A stretch of DNA of 64,000 nt. Source: JANWXR01 sp964608265. GTDB lineage: Bacteria > Chloroflexota > Anaerolineae > Anaerolineales > UBA6663. The notes beneath the pieces are model-generated. The model worked only from the letters and a program-made list of their open reading frames with translations. It was not told where the DNA came from and did not search any database. Made by a program: the position numbers and the translations under genes. Positions 1 through 8,766 of the stretch are shown one piece after another (the first letter of the stretch is position 1; each line of letters opens with the position of its first letter). The DNA lies in NCBI GenBank assembly GCA_964608265.1, contig CAZSNP010000016.1:1-64000 (forward strand), in the 5' to 3' direction.

Positions 1-1581
1 CTGCGCAACGCCCTCTACGACAAAATCCAGCGCCTGCACTTCGGCTTTCACGACCGGACCCCGACCGGCCAATTGATGAGCCGGTGCACTGAAGATGTCA
101 GCGCGCTTTCACGCTTCCTCGGGCAGAGCGGGGTGGACTTGCTCAACGTCATCCTGCTGATGGCCGGCATCGGCGTGCTGCTCGTCAACGCCAGCCCGAC
201 GCTGGCCCTCATCAGCGCGCTGCCCCTGCTCGTGCTCTCGGCGCTGTCGACCCGCCTCGGTCGCATCGTCGAGCCGATTTTCCTGCGGATCGACAACGCG
301 CTCGGCGCGGTGAGCGCGGCGGTGCAGGAGTTTGCCACCGGCGTGCAAGTCGTAAAGGCCTTTGCCCGGCACGATTACGAGATTGAGAAGTTCGCCCGGG
401 CCAATCGTGAGCTATTCGACTCGCGCGTCGCCATCGTGCACACCTGGGGCAAGTACCTGCCGACGATGACGGTTCTCGTGATGGCGGCTACCACCTTGGT
501 TCTGTGGTTCGGCGGCAATCGCGTCATCACCGGTGAGATGACGCTGGGCGAGGTCGTGGCCTTCAACGCCTATCTGTTGACGCTGGCTGCGCCCGCCCAA
601 CAACTCGGTTTCGCAATCGGCGCCTACGGCGAGGCGGTGGCCGGCGGCGCGCGTATTTACGAAATCCTCGACATCCTCGAAGACATTCGATCCGTGCCGG
701 AGGCGCCTGCGCTGCCGCCGGTGCGCGGCCAGGTACGCTTCGAGCGCGTGTCGTTCGCCTATCGCGGCGACAAACACGCCCTCCACGACATCGAGTTCGA
801 CGCGCAGCCGAATCAGATTGTCGCCCTCATCGGCCCGACGGGGAGCGGCAAGAGCAGCCTTGTCCACCTCATCCCGCGCTTCTACGACCCGAGCGCCGGC
901 CGCGTGCTGATTGACGGGCACGATGTGCGCGGGGTGACGCTCAAATCTTTGCGCGACCAGATCGGCCTGGTGCTGCAAACGTCTCTGCTGTTCTCCGCGA
1001 CCATCCGCGAAAACATCGCCTACGGGCGGCCCGACGCCGACGAGAGCGCCATCGTGGCGGCTGCGCGGGCGGCGCGCGCGCACGACTTCATCCGGAGTTT
1101 TCCCGACGGCTACGACACCGTCGTCGGCGAGCGCGGCGTCACCCTCTCCGGCGGGCAGCGCCAACGGGTGGCCATCGCCCGCGCGCTGCTCATGGATCCG
1201 CGCCTGCTCATCCTCGACGACGCCACCTCCAGCGTGGACATGCGCACCGAGTACCTCATCCAGCAGGCCCTGGAGACGCTGATGCAGGGCCGCACGACGT
1301 TCGTGATCGCGCAGCGCCTGTCGACCGTGAAGCGGGCCGATTTGATCCTCGTGCTCGACGCGGGCCGCATCGTGCAGCGCGGCCAGCATGCGGAGTTGGT
1401 GCAGGCGCCGGGGCTGTATCAGGAAATCTACAACTTGCAGCTTCGCGATCAGGAGCAGTTTCAGAGGGAGATGCTGTTTCTGGATGAGCTGCCCGAGCCG
1501 GGCGCGGAGCCGAACGGCCAACCCAAAGCGGAGCGGCCCGACACGCAGACGCAGCCGCTGCGGCCCAGCGCGGTGAAGTGA
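1..1581 (+). CDS. ABC exporter half-transporter, degenerate-site subunit (5' end outside window)
   Basis: Membrane-spanning ABC exporter subunit, open at the window edge: the reading frame runs from base 1 without a start, giving 526 visible residues. The N-terminal half is hydrophobic type I exporter membrane domain; the ATPase domain covers about visible residues 240-470. Walker A GPTGSGKSS and signature LSGGQRQR are canonical. Two catalytic positions are not: Walker B reads LLILDDATSS, so the catalytic Glu is Asp (codon 1219-1221), and the H-loop reads IAQRLST, so the switch His is Gln (codon 1312-1314). This is the pattern of the degenerate subunit in heterodimeric exporters such as TM287/288 or BmrCD. 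The partner is very probably the canonical subunit at 2306-4159. The substrate (drug, lipid or peptide) cannot be told from sequence. Confidence 0.93.
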   Translation: MRNALYDKIQRLHFGFHDRTPTGQLMSRCTEDVSALSRFLGQSGVDLLNVILLMAGIGVLLVNASPTLALISALPLLVLSALSTRLGRIVEPIFLRIDNALGAVSAAVQEFATGVQVVKAFARHDYEIEKFARANRELFDSRVAIVHTWGKYLPTMTVLVMAATTLVLWFGGNRVITGEMTLGEVVAFNAYLLTLAAPAQQLGFAIGAYGEAVAGGARIYEILDILEDIRSVPEAPALPPVRGQVRFERVSFAYRGDKHALHDIEFDAQPNQIVALIGPTGSGKSSLVHLIPRFYDPSAGRVLIDGHDVRGVTLKSLRDQIGLVLQTSLLFSATIRENIAYGRPDADESAIVAAARAARAHDFIRSFPDGYDTVVGERGVTLSGGQRQRVAIARALLMDPRLLILDDATSSVDMRTEYLIQQALETLMQGRTTFVIAQRLSTVKRADLILVLDAGRIVQRGQHAELVQAPGLYQEIYNLQLRDQEQFQREMLFLDELPEPGAEPNGQPKAERPDTQTQPLRPSAVK

Positions 1582-1582
1582 C

Positions 1583-2278
1583 TTACTGGTCGGCGTCGTC
1601 GGGCGGGGTTTCCATCTCGCGCCGGCCAAGAATGATGAGCGATTCGAGATCGGCGCTGTCCTCGGGGCTATAACGGGCCACGATCATCCGTGCCCGATCC
1701 AATTGCTCATCGGTGGCGACACCGGCCATGCGCGATACATCCGCCCAATCCTGTGGTCGTGCTGCGGCGAGTTTCATCAACACCAGGTAAGGGAATCCCA
1801 GCACAGGGTAATCCGCAGGATCTTTTTCCGGATGGGCCAGGGCCTCACGCAGCCACTTCTGTTTTCCGAAGAGGACATCCACCTCTACGCCGTCGGGAGA
1901 ACGAAGGAGGCGTCCTGGAACTGCCAAACGTGAAACCACCTTGTAGCCCGCTCGCTCGAGCCGAGCGATAGTTTCGTCGCCATCCGTGTGCTGCACCAGA
2001 ACATCCATGTCTTTTGTCATTCGCTCCGCCATGTACGCTCGCGTCGCGACACCGCCAATGAGCACCCAATCAATGCCGCGCAGAATTTCTCGCAGGTCGG
2101 GCCAGGGATTCACGGCAGTCCTCCTTCGCAAGAATTCATGGGCGCTGCCCGTGCCGGGCTTCTGTTTGCGTAAACTCATTTCAATCAGAAGTCGGCGCAC
2201 CTGGCGCGGCGTGAGCTTGCCGTCCGGCGCGATAGCGGCGATGGCGGGAGGAAGAGGGCGCGACGAATTCTCGGACAT
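1583..2278 (-). CDS. Nucleotidyltransferase-fold protein (AbiEii/DUF6036-like)
   Basis: Soluble protein of about 231 residues. The core shows the nucleotidyltransferase pattern: LIGGVATRAYMAER followed by TKDMDVLV (the DxD metal pair, around residues 90-98) and a third acidic residue in VEVDVLFG. All three carboxylates are present, so the fold is probably catalytically competent. Such proteins occur in AbiEii-type toxin systems and in many stand-alone genes of unknown target; no AbiEi-like antitoxin is adjacent. It lies antisense between the two ABC exporter subunits, with its stop only two bases past the end of the first. I prefer the ATG at 2278 over the GTG just before it. A perfect TATAAT on the minus strand (2287-2292) sits 8 bases upstream and there is no Shine-Dalgarno sequence, suggesting a nearly leaderless message. 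Confidence 0.75.
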   Translation of the reverse strand: MSENSSRPLPPAIAAIAPDGKLTPRQVRRLLIEMSLRKQKPGTGSAHEFLRRRTAVNPWPDLREILRGIDWVLIGGVATRAYMAERMTKDMDVLVQHTDGDETIARLERAGYKVVSRLAVPGRLLRSPDGVEVDVLFGKQKWLREALAHPEKDPADYPVLGFPYLVLMKLAAARPQDWADVSRMAGVATDEQLDRARMIVARYSPEDSADLESLIILGRREMETPPDDADQ

Positions 2279-2286
2279 CACTCACA

Positions 2287-2292
2287 ATTATA
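2287..2292 (-). promoter_or_regulatory. -10 box (TATAAT) for the nucleotidyltransferase gene
   Basis: Perfect TATAAT on the minus strand, 8 bases upstream of the ATG at 2278. No convincing -35 hexamer at 16-18 bases. The position implies a very short or absent leader. Confidence 0.4.
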
Positions 2293-2305
2293 CCGGGCGG
2301 ACAAA

Positions 2306-4159
2306 ATGAGCAAGGCTGGCAGTCAACCCAAACCCATCACGCCGCCTGCCAACCCCAACGCCGACGATGAGATTCTGGGCAAGGCCTACGACCCGCGCAT
2401 CGGGCGGCGGCTGTTCGGTTACGTGCGACCCTACCTGGGGAACATCGGGCTGGCCATCGGGTTCATGACACTGGCGATGATCGGCTACGTCGCCGGGCCG
2501 TACCTCATCAAGCTCGCCCTCGACGACGGCATCGTGCGCGGCGACGTGCCGGCGTTGCTGCGCGCCGTCGGGTTGTACGTGCTGGCCGGGGCGGTGTTCT
2601 GGGTCGGGACCTTCATCCGCGTCCGCGTCATGGCCTTCACCGGCCAGACCATCATCTACGATCTGCGCCGGCAGTTGTTCGATCATCTGCAGGCGCTGTC
2701 GATGGGCTTCTACAATCGTTACGCCGTCGGCCGCCTCGTCTCGCGCGTCGTCAACGACGTCAGCACCATCCGCGAGTTCGTGGTGTGGGCCATCATCGCC
2801 GTCGCCCGCGATTTCTTCGACCTCTTCGGCATCACCGTCGCGATGTTCCTCCTCAACTGGCAACTGGCGCTGCTCAGTTTTCTCGTGCTGCCGCTCATGG
2901 CCGTCGCCACCGAGCTGTTCCGCCGTCGCGCCCGCGAGAGCTACCGGCAGGTGCGCTCAGCCGTCGGCTGGGTCAACGCCGTGCTCAACGAGAACATCGT
3001 CGGCGTGCGGGTGGTGCAATCCTTCAGCCGCGAGGACCGCAACCTCCGCCACTTCGCCGACCACGTCAACGGCAACCTGCTGCGCGCCACCAATTACGCC
3101 GCGCTGATCACGTCGGTGTTTTTTCCTTCGGTGGACTTCATCGGCAGTCTGGCGTTGGCGCTGGTGATCTTCGCCGGCGGGCAGATCATCCTCGGCGGCT
3201 TTGGGGCGTCGCTCGGGATTGACTGGCTGCCGCTGCAGGCCGGCGACCTGGTGGCCTTCGCGTTGTACATTGACCGCTTCTTCGACCCCATCCGCGACCT
3301 CTCGCAACGCTACAACACCTTTCAGGCCACGATGGTCAGCGGCGAGCGCGTCTTCGAGTTGCTCGATACGCCGGTGGAAGTGCAAGACGCCGCCGGCGCG
3401 CGCGAAATGCCGCCCATCCGCGGCGAGGTCGAATTTCGCAACGTCAGTTTCAAATACGATCACGCCGGGCTGCCCATTCTCGAGCAGATCAACCTGCACG
3501 TGCCGCCCGGCGAGACGGTGGCCCTGGTCGGTGAGACCGGCGCGGGCAAGAGCACGATGGTGAAGCTGCTCTCGCGTTTTCACGACGTGACCGAGGGCGC
3601 GCTGCTGGTCGATGGCGTGGATGTGCGCGCGGTGACGCAGCACTCACTGCGCCGGCAGATGGGCGTGGTATTGCAGGAACCGTTTCTGTTTTCGGGGACG
3701 GTGCGCGAGAACATCGCGTACAGCCAACCCGACGCCGGCGAGGCGGCAGTGGAGGCGGCGGCCCGCGCGGTCGGCGCGCACGACTTCATCGCCGCGCTCG
3801 TCCACGGTTACGAGACGAAAGTCGGCGAGGGTGGGGCGATCCTCTCGGGCGGGCAACGGCAACTTATCAGTTTTGCCCGCGCGTTGCTCGCCGACCCACG
3901 GCTGCTCATCCTCGACGAAGCCACCTCCAGCGTGGACACGCAGACCGAACGCATCATCCAGGCCGCGCTCGAAAGACTGCTCAAGGGCCAGACCTCGTTC
4001 GTCATCGCCCACCGCCTCTCCACCATCACGAAGGCCGACAAGATCGTGGTGATGGACAGAGGCCGCATCGTCGAGATCGGTTCGCACACGGAACTGCTCG
4101 AGCAGCGCGCGCGTTACTTCGAGCTGTATACGCTGGCGTTTACGGATCATCATTCCTAA
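2306..4159 (+). CDS. ABC exporter half-transporter, canonical subunit
   Basis: 617-residue ABC exporter with the transmembrane domain at about residues 35-340 and the ATPase domain at about 370-605. Walker A GETGAGKST (about residue 408), signature LSGGQRQ, Walker B LLILDEATSS with the catalytic Glu, and the H-loop in VIAHRLST are all intact. Beside the degenerate subunit at 1-1581 this makes a standard heterodimer, in which this chain supplies the complete Walker B and His-switch of the active site. Its 3' end is followed by a 51-base gap to the next plus-strand gene. The substrate is unknown. Confidence 0.95.
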   Translation: MSKAGSQPKPITPPANPNADDEILGKAYDPRIGRRLFGYVRPYLGNIGLAIGFMTLAMIGYVAGPYLIKLALDDGIVRGDVPALLRAVGLYVLAGAVFWVGTFIRVRVMAFTGQTIIYDLRRQLFDHLQALSMGFYNRYAVGRLVSRVVNDVSTIREFVVWAIIAVARDFFDLFGITVAMFLLNWQLALLSFLVLPLMAVATELFRRRARESYRQVRSAVGWVNAVLNENIVGVRVVQSFSREDRNLRHFADHVNGNLLRATNYAALITSVFFPSVDFIGSLALALVIFAGGQIILGGFGASLGIDWLPLQAGDLVAFALYIDRFFDPIRDLSQRYNTFQATMVSGERVFELLDTPVEVQDAAGAREMPPIRGEVEFRNVSFKYDHAGLPILEQINLHVPPGETVALVGETGAGKSTMVKLLSRFHDVTEGALLVDGVDVRAVTQHSLRRQMGVVLQEPFLFSGTVRENIAYSQPDAGEAAVEAAARAVGAHDFIAALVHGYETKVGEGGAILSGGQRQLISFARALLADPRLLILDEATSSVDTQTERIIQAALERLLKGQTSFVIAHRLSTITKADKIVVMDRGRIVEIGSHTELLEQRARYFELYTLAFTDHHS

Positions 4160-4210
4160 CCGGCCGCCCTCTGTACAAATCCATCCGTTCTTTGGCACAA
4201 TCGCTGCCCT

Positions 4211-6181
4211 ATGACCCAACCCATCCGACTCTTTCACGCCGCCGCGACCCTGCTCGCGTTGACGTTCGCTTTCGTCGCCCCGCGTGAGCAGGCCGGCGCA
4301 CAGGAAACGCCCGTTTCGATTCAGGCCTTCGACACGTTATCGCCGGCACACGGCTGGCTGCTGCTCGATCGGCGTCTTTATCGCACGGAGAACGGCGGCC
4401 GCGCGTGGGCGGAGATCACTCTGCCGGAGGATGGCTCGTATGCCGTCGCCGCTATGGAGTGGGTGGATGCGGATCGCGGCTGGCTGGCCCGCCTCAATGC
4501 CGATGCGGAGGGCGGGCCGGTCTATGCGTTGGCGCGCACGTCCGATGGCGGCGCGACGTGGACGACGCTGTCGCTCGATCTCTTTCAACGCGGTGAGCCG
4601 GCGGCCTATGCCCAGGCCGTGTCGCTTCACTTCACCGGCGCGAACACCGGCTGGCTCGCAGTGACGCAGGCGACGGGCCCCAACTTCAGCCTCGGCACGC
4701 TATTCAAAACCGAAGATGGGGGAGCGACGTGGGTGCGAATGACTCTGCCCCGCGGCGGCAGCGTGCAATTTGAGTCGGCAACGGAAGGCTGGTTGATGGG
4801 CGGCGTGACTGGCGATGAGCGCTACCGCACCGCAGACGGCGGCGAGACGTGGCGAGCCGCGTCGCCCGGCGAAGCCCCACGCACACCCACCTCGCATTGG
4901 GCCCTTGACTCCGAAGGCCAGTGCACCCCCGCCTCGAATGCCACGCGCATCTGCACAATCACAACCCGCCTGCGACGCAGCGATGGCGGCGTGATTGCGC
5001 TGCCCATCGGCGATGCAGTGGTGGCGGCTCAGACCGTAAGTGCGACCGAGACCCCGACCTCCGCCTCGGTCACGAGCAGCGGCCCGGCGCGCTGGTTGCC
5101 CTACGCGGGGCACGGCTTCGATAGTTGCACGCTGCCCAACCTCGACCAGATGCAGGATTGGCACACCAACAGCCCGTATCGCGTGTGGAATCTCTACATC
5201 GGCGGCAGCAGCCGCGCGCCGTGCGGGACGTTGACGGCCGGCCACATCGCCGCGCTGGCCGTGCAGGGTTGGCGCTTCATCCCCACCTGGGTCGGGCCGC
5301 AGGCCGCGTGCACCGGTTACCCGAGCCGGATGAGCGGCGACCCGGCGACGGCGTATCAACAAGGGCTTGTCGAAGCGGATCTGGCCGTCAACCGCGCCGC
5401 TGAACTGGGCCTGACCTACTCGAACGATTCGGGCACGGTCTTGTATTACGACCTCGAGGCCTACCCGAACGATGCCGCTTGCCGGGCCGCCGCACAGGCG
5501 TTCATGAACGGCTGGGCGCAGCGCGTTCGCGAGCGCGGCAACCTGGCCGGGGTTTACGGCACACCGTGCACCTCGTACCTCAGCGACTTCGTCGCCAATC
5601 CATATGTGCCCGACGCGGTGTGGATTGCGGCGTGGTATCTCGACTACTTCGACGCCAACGCAACCGTCTGGCTGGGGCAATCGGCGGCGTGTCTGTCGAA
5701 CTCCCTGTGGGTCCATCAGCAGCGGCTGCGGCAATATGCCGGCGGGCACAACGAGTCGTGGGGGGCGACGACGATCAACATCGACAGCAACGTGCTCGAT
5801 GGCCCGGTGGCCAGCCTGCGCGATGTGACCCCTTTGGCCCAGGCAGCCGAGTTCTATCGCGACTTCGATTTTGTGGATGGGAGCGCGTGCTCGCTCAACA
5901 CGCCGGGCTGGTTCAACGCCGAGGAGTGCGGCGCGGGCTGGAACGATCAGCTCTCGTCGCTGCGGTTGCGGCTGGGCTGGTCGGCGCGCGTCTTCCGCGA
6001 CACGAACCTGGCCGGGCCGAGCTACTGCTACGTCCTCAGCGACCCCGATTTCGCCAACGACCGCTTCGACGCGACGACGCTGGTTGAGAACAATGCCTCC
6101 TCGATCAAGGTGTACGACAATGCGGGGTGTGTGGATTACTTCACCTACCTCCCCTTCATTGCCAACTCAGGCGTCCCCTGA
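4211..6181 (+). CDS. Secreted BNR-repeat + DUF1906 glycoside-hydrolase-like + crystallin-like protein
   Basis: 656-residue exported protein starting with a hydrophobic signal peptide that ends near residue 30. Residues about 45-215 carry BNR/YCF48-type repeats, seen as TENGGRAW, TSDGGATW, TEDGGATW and TADGGETW. Residues about 295-535 match the DUF1906 (Rv2525c-like) glycoside-hydrolase-like TIM barrel: GFDSCTLP at the start, then YIGGSS, FIPTWVG, VLYYDLEAY and AAWYLDYF. The C-terminal 110 residues look like a beta-gamma-crystallin/I36-like double-Greek-key domain (ISSL-type LSSLRLRLGW, VFRDTNLAGPS, SSIKVYDNAGC). DUF1906 proteins are thought to act on cell-wall or extracellular polysaccharide, but the activity is not established. 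It is monocistronic by layout and convergent with the GMC oxidoreductase gene. Confidence 0.82.
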   Translation: MTQPIRLFHAAATLLALTFAFVAPREQAGAQETPVSIQAFDTLSPAHGWLLLDRRLYRTENGGRAWAEITLPEDGSYAVAAMEWVDADRGWLARLNADAEGGPVYALARTSDGGATWTTLSLDLFQRGEPAAYAQAVSLHFTGANTGWLAVTQATGPNFSLGTLFKTEDGGATWVRMTLPRGGSVQFESATEGWLMGGVTGDERYRTADGGETWRAASPGEAPRTPTSHWALDSEGQCTPASNATRICTITTRLRRSDGGVIALPIGDAVVAAQTVSATETPTSASVTSSGPARWLPYAGHGFDSCTLPNLDQMQDWHTNSPYRVWNLYIGGSSRAPCGTLTAGHIAALAVQGWRFIPTWVGPQAACTGYPSRMSGDPATAYQQGLVEADLAVNRAAELGLTYSNDSGTVLYYDLEAYPNDAACRAAAQAFMNGWAQRVRERGNLAGVYGTPCTSYLSDFVANPYVPDAVWIAAWYLDYFDANATVWLGQSAACLSNSLWVHQQRLRQYAGGHNESWGATTINIDSNVLDGPVASLRDVTPLAQAAEFYRDFDFVDGSACSLNTPGWFNAEECGAGWNDQLSSLRLRLGWSARVFRDTNLAGPSYCYVLSDPDFANDRFDATTLVENNASSIKVYDNAGCVDYFTYLPFIANSGVP

Positions 6182-6190
6182 TTGAGTCTG

Positions 6191-8179
6191 TTATAACCTC
6201 GCCTTCACCGCCTGCGCCGTCAGGTGCGCCAATGCCATCACCGTGATCATCGGGTTGACGCCCGAGGCGGTGGGGAAGGCCGAGGCATCGGCGACGAAGA
6301 GGTTGCGCACATCCCAACTCTCGCCCTGCGGCGTGAGCACCGACCGCGAGCGGCGCCCCCCCATGCGACAGGTGCCCATCTGATGCGCTGAGAACACCAT
6401 CAACGAGTTCGCCGCGAAGCCGAGGCGCTGCACGCGCCGGAGATACGGCTCGAGGTCAGCGCCGTCGTTGCGGAATGGCGCGAGGCCGGCGTGCGGCCCG
6501 CCAATGGCGTGCGCGCCGGCTGCGGCGTGCAACCGAAAACACTCCTCCACGCCGCGCAGCATATGCCGGCCGTCGGCCCGCGAGAGCACGTAGTCCATCA
6601 CCGGCCGGCCCTGTTTGTTCACGCTCACCCGCCCGCCGTCGCGGTCACGGGTGATGGCGATGAAGACGGCTTGGTTGCGCGTGCGGGCGACGAGGGCTTT
6701 GTGTTGTTCCCCCGAAAGCCACACCTGCCCGAGGCCGATGATGCCGGCGTGCGCCGGTGGGTGCTCGACGACGAAGCCGTAGTGCCGCCCATCGAGGTTG
6801 GCCCACTGGTTGACGTAGCGCGTGAGCATCGGCCCCGTCCACGGCTCGATGAGTTCGTCGTATTCACCGAAGACGGGCACGGTGGGATGCAGCCGCAAAT
6901 TCGTGCCGATAACGGGATTCGCGATGCCGGAGCGCAGCAGCACCGCCGGCGCGTGAATGCTGCCGGCGGCGATTACGGTGGCCCGCGCGCGAACGGTCAG
7001 CGGGCGGACGCCGGCCTCCGTCGCGCACTCCACTTCCACACCCGCCGCGCGGCCGGCCTCAATCAACACCCGCTTGGCCGTTGCGTTGACGACGAAGCGG
7101 GCCCCGTGCTCCGCCGCCTCGGGTAGATAGTTCTTCAGCGTGCTCTGTTTGCTGCCCCGCGCGCAGCCGAAGGTGCACCAGCCGCACTCCGCCGGGTCGG
7201 TGCAGCCTTTGCGATTCTGCGGGACGATGCCGCAGCCGAGGCCGAGCCGATCGCAGGCGAGTTCGAGCTTGCGCGCCTCGGCGCTCGCCCACGACTCGTC
7301 TTCGCTCACCTGCAGGCGCGCCCAGACCGAGTCCAGCGCCCGGGTGTACTCGGCGCTGAGCATATCGGTGCAGGCGTGCTCGCGCGCCCATTCCTCGCGC
7401 ACGTGGTCGGGTGTGCGGAACGAGGCGCTCCAGTTGATGACGGTGGCGCCGCCGAGCGTCGAGCCGGCCAGCACGACGAGGCCGCCGTCGCGCGTGGCGA
7501 GGACAGCCTGATTCTCGTACAGCTTCTGATACGCCGTAAGCTCGTTTTGATCGAAGTCGCCGTCGCCGGAGTTGCCGCCCTTCTCGACGACGATGACGTC
7601 TTTGCCGGCCCGCGCCAGCTCCGCCGCCACCACGCTGCCGCCCGCGCCCGAGCCGACGACGACGACATCGCACTGCAGTGTGTCCGCCTCGGGGATGATC
7701 GTCGGCAGCCGGCCCCGTCCGGCCTCGGCGCCGCGCGCCCGCGGGGCAGGCCGATAGCCGATAGCGGGCCAATTCGGATTGCGGCCGGACTCGTCGGTGA
7801 CGGAGTAGAAGAGGACGGCGGTGAGACGTTTGAGCCCTTGAAACGCTTTGCGGAGTTGGGGCACGGGGGAGACGGCCCAACGATGCAGCACCTGCTCGCG
7901 TTCGGCGGGCGTGAGCGCGGCAAAGGGCCTGAAGTGACCGGTCAGTGCCAGCGCGGTCACGGGCCGGTCGAGCGCATCGAGCAGTTGCTTGAATTCAGCC
8001 TGCTGCTCCTCGGTCTGCAAGTCGCGCACGGCGCGGGTGAGCAACCCTGGCACGTCCAGGTCGGAGGCGGCGCGCTTCCAGAAGCCGTGCTCATCGTCCG
8101 CGCGCTCAATACTGGGGATAACGGTGTCGCACAGCGCCGTGAGCGTTTGGAATTGTGCGTCGGTGAGGAAGTGAGTCAT
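6191..8179 (-). CDS. GMC-family FAD oxidoreductase with N-terminal gluconate-dehydrogenase-subunit-3-like domain
   Basis: About 662 residues. The first 130 residues resemble the small subunit 3 of gluconate 2-dehydrogenase-type enzymes (FLTDAQFQTLTALCDTVIPS). Then comes a GMC flavoprotein: the FAD-binding GSGAGGSVVAAELARAGKDV, a Cys-rich insert CGWCTFGCARGSK typical of long-chain alcohol oxidase-like members, the active-site His region SAHQMGTCRMGG, and the C-terminal FPTASGVNPMITVMALAH. It probably oxidises an alcohol or sugar. The fused layout resembles fatty alcohol oxidases; no cytochrome subunit gene is adjacent. I start at ATG 8179; a TTG 21 bases upstream is possible. There is no Tat signal, so it is probably cytoplasmic or membrane-attached. 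Confidence 0.88.
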   Translation of the reverse strand: MTHFLTDAQFQTLTALCDTVIPSIERADDEHGFWKRAASDLDVPGLLTRAVRDLQTEEQQAEFKQLLDALDRPVTALALTGHFRPFAALTPAEREQVLHRWAVSPVPQLRKAFQGLKRLTAVLFYSVTDESGRNPNWPAIGYRPAPRARGAEAGRGRLPTIIPEADTLQCDVVVVGSGAGGSVVAAELARAGKDVIVVEKGGNSGDGDFDQNELTAYQKLYENQAVLATRDGGLVVLAGSTLGGATVINWSASFRTPDHVREEWAREHACTDMLSAEYTRALDSVWARLQVSEDESWASAEARKLELACDRLGLGCGIVPQNRKGCTDPAECGWCTFGCARGSKQSTLKNYLPEAAEHGARFVVNATAKRVLIEAGRAAGVEVECATEAGVRPLTVRARATVIAAGSIHAPAVLLRSGIANPVIGTNLRLHPTVPVFGEYDELIEPWTGPMLTRYVNQWANLDGRHYGFVVEHPPAHAGIIGLGQVWLSGEQHKALVARTRNQAVFIAITRDRDGGRVSVNKQGRPVMDYVLSRADGRHMLRGVEECFRLHAAAGAHAIGGPHAGLAPFRNDGADLEPYLRRVQRLGFAANSLMVFSAHQMGTCRMGGRRSRSVLTPQGESWDVRNLFVADASAFPTASGVNPMITVMALAHLTAQAVKARL

Positions 8180-8243
8180 TGCGTGCTTGCGGTCTTTCAA
8201 ACGGGCGATTGTGCGATTGAGAGCGGTGACGGGTGCACGAAGC

Positions 8244-8729
8244 TCAAACGGATTCTCTGACGAGCACCCTCAACTCCGCCAGATGGTTGCGCGCGTGGGT
8301 GTACATGCGCTCGGCCCACCACTGCGCGGTGCGCGGGCCGGAGGGCGGGTGCACGCCGACGCGGTTCCAGTCGTCGGCGGTGAGGGTATGCAGGCGGCTC
8401 ACCGCTTGCGAGCGCTGACGGCGAAACTCGGCGACGATGTCGGCCAGCGGCTCCTCGGGCCGGTAGCCGTCCTCGAGCGACCAGCGATGATGGGGGAAAG
8501 GCTCGAGGTGCGGGCGGTCTTCGCCGAGGAGGCGATGGAGGCGCGGGAGGTAGGCCATGGTTTCGGCGTCGCGGATATGCACGGCGAGTTGATGCAGCGT
8601 CGCGCCATCGGCGTCGCGCCGCGCCTGCCATTCCGGCTCGGGCAACGCTGCGACGAGCGTGGCAAACTCATCGGGTTGCGCGGCCAACCGATTGAGGAGG
8701 ATTTCGCGGTATTGGCGCAGTTGTTCCAT
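8244..8729 (-). CDS. DinB-family metal-binding four-helix protein
   Basis: 161-residue DinB/YfiT-type four-helix bundle. The three metal-ligand histidines expected for the fold are present: LHQLAVHIRDAE near residue 50 and THARNHLAEL near residue 145. The family includes thiol-dependent transferases and stress-induced proteins; the substrate here is unknown. It sits 37 bases downstream of a second DinB-like gene on the same strand and probably shares a transcript with it. Confidence 0.8.
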   Translation of the reverse strand: MEQLRQYREILLNRLAAQPDEFATLVAALPEPEWQARRDADGATLHQLAVHIRDAETMAYLPRLHRLLGEDRPHLEPFPHHRWSLEDGYRPEEPLADIVAEFRRQRSQAVSRLHTLTADDWNRVGVHPPSGPRTAQWWAERMYTHARNHLAELRVLVRESV

Positions 8730-8766
8730 TTGCTAAACCAATGTGACCGTCACCTATGTCGAACGC

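Noticed and set aside
412..1629. Long minus-strand open frame opposite the first ABC subunit
   Set aside because: Arg/His/Val-rich shadow of a GC-rich gene; no domain and no start context.
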